A stretch of 64,000 nucleotides of DNA, from the NCBI GenBank assembly GCA_024138015.1, contig JAMXBB010000002.1, forward strand, positions 52,442,193 to 52,506,192, read 5' to 3'. The DNA comes from Lumnitzera littorea (lineage: Eukaryota; Streptophyta; Magnoliopsida; Myrtales; Combretaceae). Positions 57,420-64,000 of this stretch are shown one piece after another (position 1 is the first letter of the stretch; each line of letters starts with the position of its first letter). The notes beneath the pieces are model-generated. The model was not told the DNA's origin. It searched no databases and worked only from the letters and a program-made list of their open reading frames with translations. Position numbers and translations under genes: made by a program.

Positions 57420-57925
57420 CTCTTGATTTTAATCTTTACTGTGCCTGGTCTAGATGAAGATTAACCTCCAAAAACAAAAGATCTTAAGAGGCCTAGGTTT
57501 ACAGTGGTTGGTGGACCATTGGAGGAGAATGAACCAAAGCGACAAAGTACCATTGCATGCCTTGAACATGCTGAAAATGATGATTATGCCATTAAGGAGG
57601 AGAGCTACCAAAATCTTTGTAAAGCTATACAAGAAAATAGGGGAATAATGAGGAAATATTATAAAGTAGCTGCTGATGCATTTGCTGAAGGATGGACGAA
57701 CTAGTAAACTCATGGAAAAGGGAGAATATTACCAAAGGAAAGGTCGTGAAGCAGATGAAGACTCCTATGATGGGGACAACTCAAGCGCAGCTAGCAAAAG
57801 GCTGGTTATGGGGTTCTTCGAAAAGGAATCCATAGAGTGGATTGAGGGGGAAACAGCTGGAACGTTTTTTTAATTCCCTTAGACAAGATCGATCAAAAAC
57901 TTTCTGCCAAAAGGTAAAGTTATTT
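57420..57925 (+). pseudogene. Fragment of a DUF1771/Smr-type protein gene, Smr domain missing
   Basis: Plus-strand frames give RPRFTVVGGPLEENEPKRQS (57,490-57,550), NDDYAIKEESYQNLCKAIQE, RKYYKVAADAFAEGW and a stop after TN (57,703). The next frame gives SKLMEKGEYYQRKGREADE (57,702-57,760), then LVMGFFEKESIEWIEGETAG (57,800-57,860), and a third frame gives IPLDKIDQKLSAK (57,875-57,915). The EESYxNLxxAxxE...YYxxAADAFAxG...LxEKGxxYxxKAREADE pattern is the DUF1771 helical domain that precedes Smr domains in plant proteins, and the last pieces fit the far C-terminus. About a Smr domain's length is missing between ADED and KRLVM. Two or three frame breaks make it a pseudogene. Confidence 0.6.
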
Positions 57926-58336
57926 TGTAATCTATGAATTTGAAATTGTTATTGGACAGACATTTTTTTTAGGACTAGCCCATACATAGCACAGGTGATC
58001 CAATACTTTTTTTATGAGAAAAGTTATGAAGATTGCTGGTGGACTATGATTTCTCATATTTCTGCGATTGGAAAAACATAATGAAGAGTTAAACGAGTTC
58101 TAGAAGGTAATATATATATATATATGCATGTACACATATTTGTGTATGGAATAGCACGTACGTGTGGGCTAAAACGAATCACGGGATCGGAAGGAATAAT
58201 GTGAAGATTTTAAAAGAAATCTCAGTCAACGAATTTACAGTAGGAAAGTATATGAAAGAAGAATCGATCGGATGTGTGCTAAAATATGTAGAAGACTTTC
58301 TGCCGCTAAGTTAAGGAAAATTTGCAATTACCAATT
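57926..58336. other. Non-coding DNA with a (TA)n run
   Basis: GTAAAG directly after the Smr-type fragment could be a former intron donor. A TA run occupies about 58,109-58,125. No gene recognised. Confidence 0.4.
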
Positions 58337-60620
58337 TGTAACGTCCCAAAACCTAAGGGTACCATAACTTGCCACTTATCCTTAGTTTTCTAATGATACG
58401 TTAAAACTTCAAATACCAGTACAGTCTTCAAAGTCACCTATATTAAAATAATTCTCCAGCTACAACAATTCAAAATGACTCAGGCAAGACATTTCAATAA
58501 CAATTATACATAAAAGGATTTCTAGCTCGACAACAACAAAATCTGTTAACAATTTTACTCAATACCAGTTCTACAATCCCATAATTTAACAAGCTCCTCA
58601 ACATAATATAGAACTAATCATCTCTCTTTCCTAACCCGATGATATCAACTCCTATACTTGTCAAAAATCAATTTGTCAACTTAACCTATAGCTGTAAAAA
58701 TAAAAGAATGTGTCGAAACCCTGTACTCAGTACACAAACACACACAGATGCCAAACTAAGCATGTCGCATGCACATAATGCAAAAATAAATAATTAACCA
58801 GTTATTATCTTAATATTTAGCCAAAACACAATAAAAGGGTACTCACGACCTGAACACACCATGATTTCTTATATATCCAAGTAGATATAATAATATAAGT
58901 CTTTTAAATTTACTACTATATACTACGATAAAGGTCATATGACCAACACTCGACAACCAAGAAACACTTGATCTAGCAACATCGTCCCATAGGCAAGTCT
59001 ACTAGAGAATCATGATATATGATCAGCAGTTATCCCCTTATATTAAAGGATCGGCCATAACAAGCACAATTAGTAAATAACATTTAAGTTAGATATGGAT
59101 TAGTCTGGTTTCTTTCTCACTATCACAACAAGCATGAGAAATAAGCATGCATTATGTACTTGGAAGCTGAACCAAAATCAATTTCTAAGCCTAAGTCCAA
59201 ACTCAAAGTTCAAATCGTATTCACGTATCCAAATCCAATCTCAAGGTCCAAACCGTACTCAACAAGGAACCTAAATCAAGAATCTAGCAAATGGAACAAC
59301 AATCCATCATAAATCCAATTCAATATAAAACTTCTAGTTTAAAACTCCTAACTTGACTTTGTTTACAATCCTCTAAACTTCATCCTAACTTCTAAGGGTA
59401 CTCCAACAAAGGTTAAGGGTAAAGTTCAAGACTTTAGTTAAGAATAAATTGGATGGAACATTTGGAAAAGGAATCTGAAGCCTGAAGTACTAATGAAAAT
59501 TTAGATGGAGTATAGGTTGAAAATTATTATTTATTATATTTAAGTGGTAAAGTAAAGTAAAGTTTGCTAAAATTGGTTAACATGGCATTCAAGAGTTCAA
59601 AGTGTTTAAAACTAGTTAAAATAATAAATTAAGTTTAAAGGACTTGAAATTTCTAAGTAAAGGCTGGAACTTTTATAAAAGAAGATTAAATGGAACTCAA
59701 TTTTAATGTTAGGAAAATGTTTAATTGAATTTGGTAAAGAGGAACAACAAGATAAGATTTCACATAAAATTCTAGCTTGACATGGTTAGCAATGTGACCA
59801 TGTCGCTTAGTTGTGCCAAAATCCGATTATTTTTACAAAACTAGAATTTTTGAAAAAGAAAGTTCATTGGTACTAAATTCAAAGGTTAAGAAATGGTTTA
59901 AATAAGATTAGTTAGGAAAATCATAAGAAAAGAACACAGTAGGAGATCACCACTTGACATGGTCAATGACATGACCATATCATTTGGTCATGTCACATTC
60001 TGTGCAATTTTTCCCCTTATTGGACATGGTTAGCAACATGATCATGCCAGTGGTTATGTCCTTCCAGCAGCAAACTTGTAATCTTTTCTCCTTTGAAAAG
60101 CACTCTAATTCAACTCTATCCCTTCTAATCCTTAATCCAACCATAAATATACTTCAAACTCTCAATTACCCATCATCTAAACTCCTTTTTAATCCATCAA
60201 GACAACAAATTTCAACTCAAACACCTACTTAATCATCAAACCTACTGATAACTTCAAGAAAACCAACTTTAAGCTAGAGAGCAAGAAGTAAAATGAAGAA
60301 TACTTGAAATGAATCGAACTTCTTGTAATCCAATTAAGGAGCAAAACCCAATAAAGAGTTGCAAATGATAACCAACTTAAATTTAGATTTCTTAACAAAT
60401 ATTAAGAAACTTCATGAAAATAAAGTTTTTCACTAGAAAAGCTTAAAAAAAGAACCTAGAAGATTACTTCACCTTTGGAGGAGTTTAAAAATGGGCTTTT
60501 TTGGAGTATTGAAAGCTTTAGGAGTCTGTTTCAATACGGAGGAAGGGGGGGTGGGGGGAGGGAGGGGGGTAACGAAAAATGGAAAGATAATAAGTGAACT
60601 AAGAGGGTTTTGATAGGGTT
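58337..60620 (+). repeat. LTR-type repeat starting TGTAACGTCCC (ends not fixed)
   Basis: TGTAACGTCCCAAAACCTAA at 58,337 resembles the starts of many plant Ty3/gypsy LTRs. Internally, around 59,776-60,065, three segments repeat the palindromic motif GACATGGTxA...GACATGACCAT / GGTCATGTC / GACATGGTTAGCAACATG, and CATTCTGTGCAA follows one of them. Such mirrored 'ACATGGTCATGT' strings are frequent in plant gypsy LTRs. No gag or pol is visible, so it may be a solo LTR or a non-autonomous relic. The ORF at 59,984-60,232 is compositional. Confidence 0.4.
60538..60571 (+). repeat. G-rich tract, possible G-quadruplex
   Basis: GGAGGAAGGGGGGGTGGGGG continuing GGAGGGAGGGGGGTAACG: five or more G runs of three to seven bases. 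It is similar in composition to the gap-flanking copies at 46,048 and 46,455, though not collinear with them. Confidence 0.8.
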
Positions 60621-61472
60621 TAAGGTATTAGGATTTTAGATAAATGGGTAATATGGGTGGGCTTTAAGATGAATGGGGTTTAAGCTCATATAAAAAATTA
60701 CAATAATGCCTCTCACTTTAAAATCATTTTCTTGAATTTTCTTAGACATTACAAAATTATATTGCGATGGATATGCTAAAGGTGCAAAAGGGTACATAAA
60801 GGAAAACAAATAAAAGGAAGGAAGGAAAGAAGACTTACAGCTATTTTGTAAGGCTACCACTCATTGAGGAAGCTAAGTTTCTTTATCCGTCAAAGCCAAA
60901 GCAAGCTGAAAAAATAAAGAGGGTTAATAACAAAATAAATAAAGAACTAGCTAAAATATATGAAAAGAAGGAAAAGTGTAAAAGATCCATTATTGGTGAA
61001 CCTGATGTGAAGTAGTGAAGTTCTTAAATTAACAATTTTTGAACGAGCTATCAAGGAATGATGGCATGAATGGATATTGAAGAGGAGTAAGTAAATTGGT
61101 TGCCTTTTCCTTAGCTTTACCACTATATAATTACAACAAAATAAGGATCAATCAGTATAAGGAATCAAAAACCTAAAAAAAAAAAATTTGAAGAGAAAAA
61201 TAACCAAAAGAAAGACAAGGAGAAGACTTACTGACTGGAACTCTTTGTGCTAGTAAGCATGAAAAAAAAAAAAATTTTGAATGCCTAGGCATATAAATAA
61301 TTGGTGTGAATGATTTTGCGAATAGGGATCAAAAGTTTGAATAAAGATATGATAAGTTTTTATAGGATTCAAATGATACATGTTTTATGAAGATTGCAAG
61401 ATATGATACAGTTAAAAGATATGGGACAAGATTAGAGATTAATTTTCCAGGAGATTTCGAAAAGATTCAGTG

Positions 61473-61512
<40 letters not shown>

Positions 61513-61677
61513 AATGTTGCAAATCCATTCTTGTCCAGGGAAGGGGGGTAGTGGTAACATGCCTTAAAGACATAACTCTTGTGCAACAAAATGAAAAAGC
61601 ACTTGTGCGCTTGCAGTTAGGGTTGAACAAGTGACCTTAATTACCATACTATGGGTGATATGATCCTCACCAAGTAT
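60621..61677. other. AT-rich spacer; (TA)n at 61,475-61,510
   Basis: No gene recognised. The minus ORF at 60,860-60,636 (74 codons) has no family resemblance. A perfect TA run of about 18 units ends at 61,510. A GGGAAGGGGGG tract lies at 61,539-61,547. Confidence 0.5.
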
Positions 61678-62523
61678 TGATAAGTCTGGTCGCAATGAGT
61701 GAGTTCAAGCTTACAAAAAACTCAAAAATAAGGTTGGAAATTGATGAGAAACATAGAAACCAATAAGAAAACCTCGATCAGCTCTAAAGATATTACATAC
61801 TAGATAACTACTAAAGACTTATGGCTCAACTCGATATGACACACAAGTTGGTTCGATGAGAGTATTCACCACCTAACCTTACTTAAGGGTTAGGATAAGA
61901 GTGAAGTATATAGATAAACAGAGAGTGATGCTCATGAAAAGAGAAGCATATTTAATATCAAGTTACGTTGTGGCTACATTTACAATAAGTATTTATACCT
62001 GGAAACTTAGGACATTTACAATGTCCAAAATAAGTATGATACATGGAATGTTCGAAGGGTCTAAATGAAAATTCAGCAAAAATGAGCATCCTATGTGGAA
62101 GATTCTATCATAGTGGGTGCTCGAACATGTGGTGGGTGATCAGTAGTTGTACGCCAAGTGAAAATGCACAAACTATACAACTAGCTTAGGTGTTGCTGAG
62201 TAGTGATGTCGAGCCAACCTAATAGTTCAATAGTTCTAAGTTAAGCAAGTAACTCTTTCGAGGTGAATTATGTACAACTTAGATTCAGATCGACTAAGTA
62301 GATGGTCGAATGGGCTGAGTTGTTTTTAGAGTGTACCTTTGGTCAGTAACTAGAGACTATCAATAAATATAAGAGGGCTTGGCTCGACTAAGGCATCAGG
62401 TTAGCAGATTGCAACAAAACGAATTCCTCAGTTGTAGGGCATAATGAAAGAACTTATCTAGCCATGCTCTTTAGTCCTCGAGCTTGAGTTCGAGTTAAGG
62501 ATCTGATAGTCTGATTCCTATCA
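61678..62523 (-). repeat. 3' LTR of element C (about 846 bp)
   Basis: Collinear with the LTRs of element A: the plus strand starts near TGATAAGTCTGGTCGCAATG and ends TGATTCCTATCA. It has the TATAAATA box (minus) at 61,990-61,997 and shared blocks such as GGTTCGATGAG, CTTA(A)GGGTTAG(G)ATAAGAGTGA and AGCTTGxGTTCGxGTTAA. The right end (CCTATCA) is exact by comparison with A (CCCATCA). The left end is less certain. Confidence 0.78.
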
Positions 62524-62590
62524 TCCCCGTCAAGTTGATTAAGATTTGGAATCAGATTTGGCTAGTCCTCATCTAAGTTCTCTTTGAAGC
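62454..62590 (-). pseudogene. C-terminal tail of element C polyprotein entering the 3' LTR
   Basis: Minus strand: PNLIPNLNQLDGDDRNQTIR then SLTRTQARGLKSMAR and stop TAA at 62,456-62,454. The LTR/internal border is at 62,523/62,524, inside this text, as in element A. The polypurine-like GACGGGGA lies at 62,531-62,524. The shared tail supports A and C being one family. Confidence 0.65.
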
Positions 62591-63760
62591 AATAAGGGTT
62601 GAGGTCGACAACATTAAACATCTCAGATACTCTGAAGTCTTTTAGTAGTTCTAGTTGATATGCATTGTTGTTTATCTTTTGGAGTATCCTAAATGGTCCT
62701 TCAGCTTTAGTAGACGACTTATTCTTCCTCTTATTAGGAAACCTCTCCTTGCTTAAGTGTAACCATACTTGGTCACTAAGCTGAAATTGCTTAGTCTTCC
62801 TTCTTTTTCCTTTTTCTTTTAGTTTATAGTAACTCAGTCAATGCTTTAAGCAACTCGTTAGTAGATTTGCTAGATGGACTAAGCTCTGGTTTTTGCTTTT
62901 AGATCTTCTTAGTTAATGGGAGACATTAGGGTGTAGTGAAGGGGTAACTTGAGCTTGAAACCATAGACAACCTCAAAAGGGTGTATCCAACAGTGGCATG
63001 TGTTCTCCTATTGTAGGTGAATTCCACCATAAGTAGATAGACATCTTAGTTAGATAAGTTCTTTCCTATTACAGCTCGGAGCAACGACCTTAAGGTATGA
63101 TTAACAACTTCTATCTAGCCATCGGTTTGGGGATGGCAAGAGGTGCTTAATAGTAGTTTGGTTTCTATACGATGCCAAAGAGTTCTCCAAAAATGACTCA
63201 AGAATTTTGGGTCTCTATCTAGCACCACACTCCTTGGTACTCTATGCAAGTGAATTATTTCTTTCAAAAACAAAGAAGCAATTGTTGAAGCATTATTAGT
63301 TTTAGTATAGGGCACAAATTGTGCCATATTACTGAACTTATCTATAACAACCATTATAGAATCTTTGCCTTGGGCAATTTGAGGTAATCTAAGGACAAAA
63401 TTCATACTTCGGTTAGCCTCTGGTTTAGTTGGGACAAGTAGAAGCATTACCTTCCCTTGTTTCACTCAGCTTTTTGCTTTCTTATAGATGTTGTATCCTT
63501 TAATCACATGATATACATCACATTTCATTTTAATCCCAAAGAACCTGTCATTTAGAAGCTCATACGTCCTTCATTCTCCAAAATGTCTAGAGAGTGCTCT
63601 ACTACGAGCTTCTCTCACAAACACTTCCTTCATTGAATAGGTTGGTATACTTAATTTACCTCTTCGGAATAGATAACCTTCTTCTACATGGTATTCATCC
63701 ACTGTTCTCTCTTCTCCACATTGTTCATATATAAGACCAAAATGAGAATCATATTGGTAC
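62590..63760 (-). pseudogene. Element C integrase (broken)
   Basis: The ORF 63,465-63,115 covers the catalytic core: MNFVLRLPQIAQGKDSIMVV, IDKFSNMAQFVPYTKTNNAS, PRSVVLDRDPKFLSHFWRTL and LLSTSCHPQTDG. The second Asp region (LDRD) and the CHPQTDG block are preserved. The first catalytic Asp (MDF) is Asn. The H2C2 region (63,750-63,480) and the C-terminal part toward 62,590 are readable only with stops. It is better preserved than the same region of element A. Confidence 0.85.
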
Positions 63761-64000
63761 TATTCTTTATTACTTCATGCTTGTAAACCTTAACTGTATG
63801 GTTTGCAACTTAGTAAGAAGACTTGTCTTTTTGAGAAAGCATCGGCAACTACATTACTCTTGTCTTGTTTATATCTGATAATGAAATTAAACCTTCTTAG
63901 AAATTTAATCCAACGAGCTTGGCATTTAGAGAACTTTGATTAGCTCCTTAGGAACCTCAAGGATTCATGATTCAGGTACATGAAAAATTCCTTTGGTAGA
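63761..64000 (-). pseudogene. Element C RNase H, C-terminal part, running off the window
   Basis: Minus text from 64,000: PKEFFMYLNHESL, ARWIKFLRRFNFIIRYKQDK and SNVVADAFSKRQVFLLS (down to about 63,820). This is the Ty3/gypsy RNase H end (FxxYTDHESL ... KWxxFLxxFxFxIxYKxGKxNVVADALSRR). The usual TDHES is LNHES. The rest of the pol region, gag and the 5' LTR must lie beyond 64,000. Confidence 0.8.

Overview
This is nuclear DNA of a flowering plant, most likely a eudicot. The support is an AT-rich background, one two-exon tau-class glutathione S-transferase (GST) gene with the plant intron position, and layers of decayed plant retrotransposons. These include Ty3/gypsy elements, a plant L1-type LINE with a C-terminal RNase H, a solo LTR and small hAT-like elements. 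No bacterial, organellar or CRISPR-type structure is visible. The species cannot be named from sequence alone.

Layout. 1-10.7 kb is AT-rich intergenic DNA with two hAT-like miniature elements (7,384-8,019, with an 8-bp target duplication, and a weaker one at 9,607-10,154), a diverged direct repeat and microsatellites. 10.7-11.6 kb holds the only host gene that is largely preserved: a tau GST with TATA box, exon 1, a 92-bp intron and an exon 2 that has lost a short piece and changed frame. 13.5-26.1 kb is one minus-strand LINE split by two later insertions. One is a complete Ty3/gypsy element with two 0.85-kb LTRs (element A, 14,081-20,451), which lies inside the LINE RNase H. The other is a probable solo LTR (22,739-24,059) inside the LINE reverse transcriptase. 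26.1-29.1 kb is very AT-rich with nothing recognisable.

29.1-35.5 kb is a plus-strand Ty3/gypsy element of Tat/Ogre type (element B: LTR-like leader, gag, protease, RT, RNase H, integrase), all with stops. It is followed by a diverged tandem array and two divergently oriented broken ORFs of transposon-associated families: plant-mobile-domain-like (36.4-39.5 kb, minus) and 'putative gypsy type transposon' N-domain plus coiled coil (40.5-43.0 kb, plus). 43.8-45.6 kb and 54.3-57.1 kb are the 3' and 5' parts of a second Tat-type element on the minus strand (element D). Between them lies an 8.7-kb block (element E) with a gag-like ORF, an upstream DUF7745-like ORF and no visible polymerase, a degenerate ~30-bp repeat array, and a 2.5-kb inverted repeat containing an assembly gap flanked by near-identical G-rich repeats.

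57.4-57.9 kb is a fragment of a DUF1771/Smr-type host protein gene that has lost the Smr domain. 58.3-61 kb looks like an LTR-type repeat beginning TGTAACGTCCC. 61.7 kb to the window end is the 3' LTR, integrase and RNase H of a relative of element A (element C), which runs off the window.

Nothing here forms a cooperating gene system. The content is a retrotransposon graveyard around one stress-type gene. The most useful signals are the readable order of nested insertions, the coding tail of elements A and C that runs through the polypurine tract into the 3' LTR (a trait of CRM-like chromoviruses), and the gag-only element E with its inverted repeat. All assignments are by eye from translation; no database search was possible.
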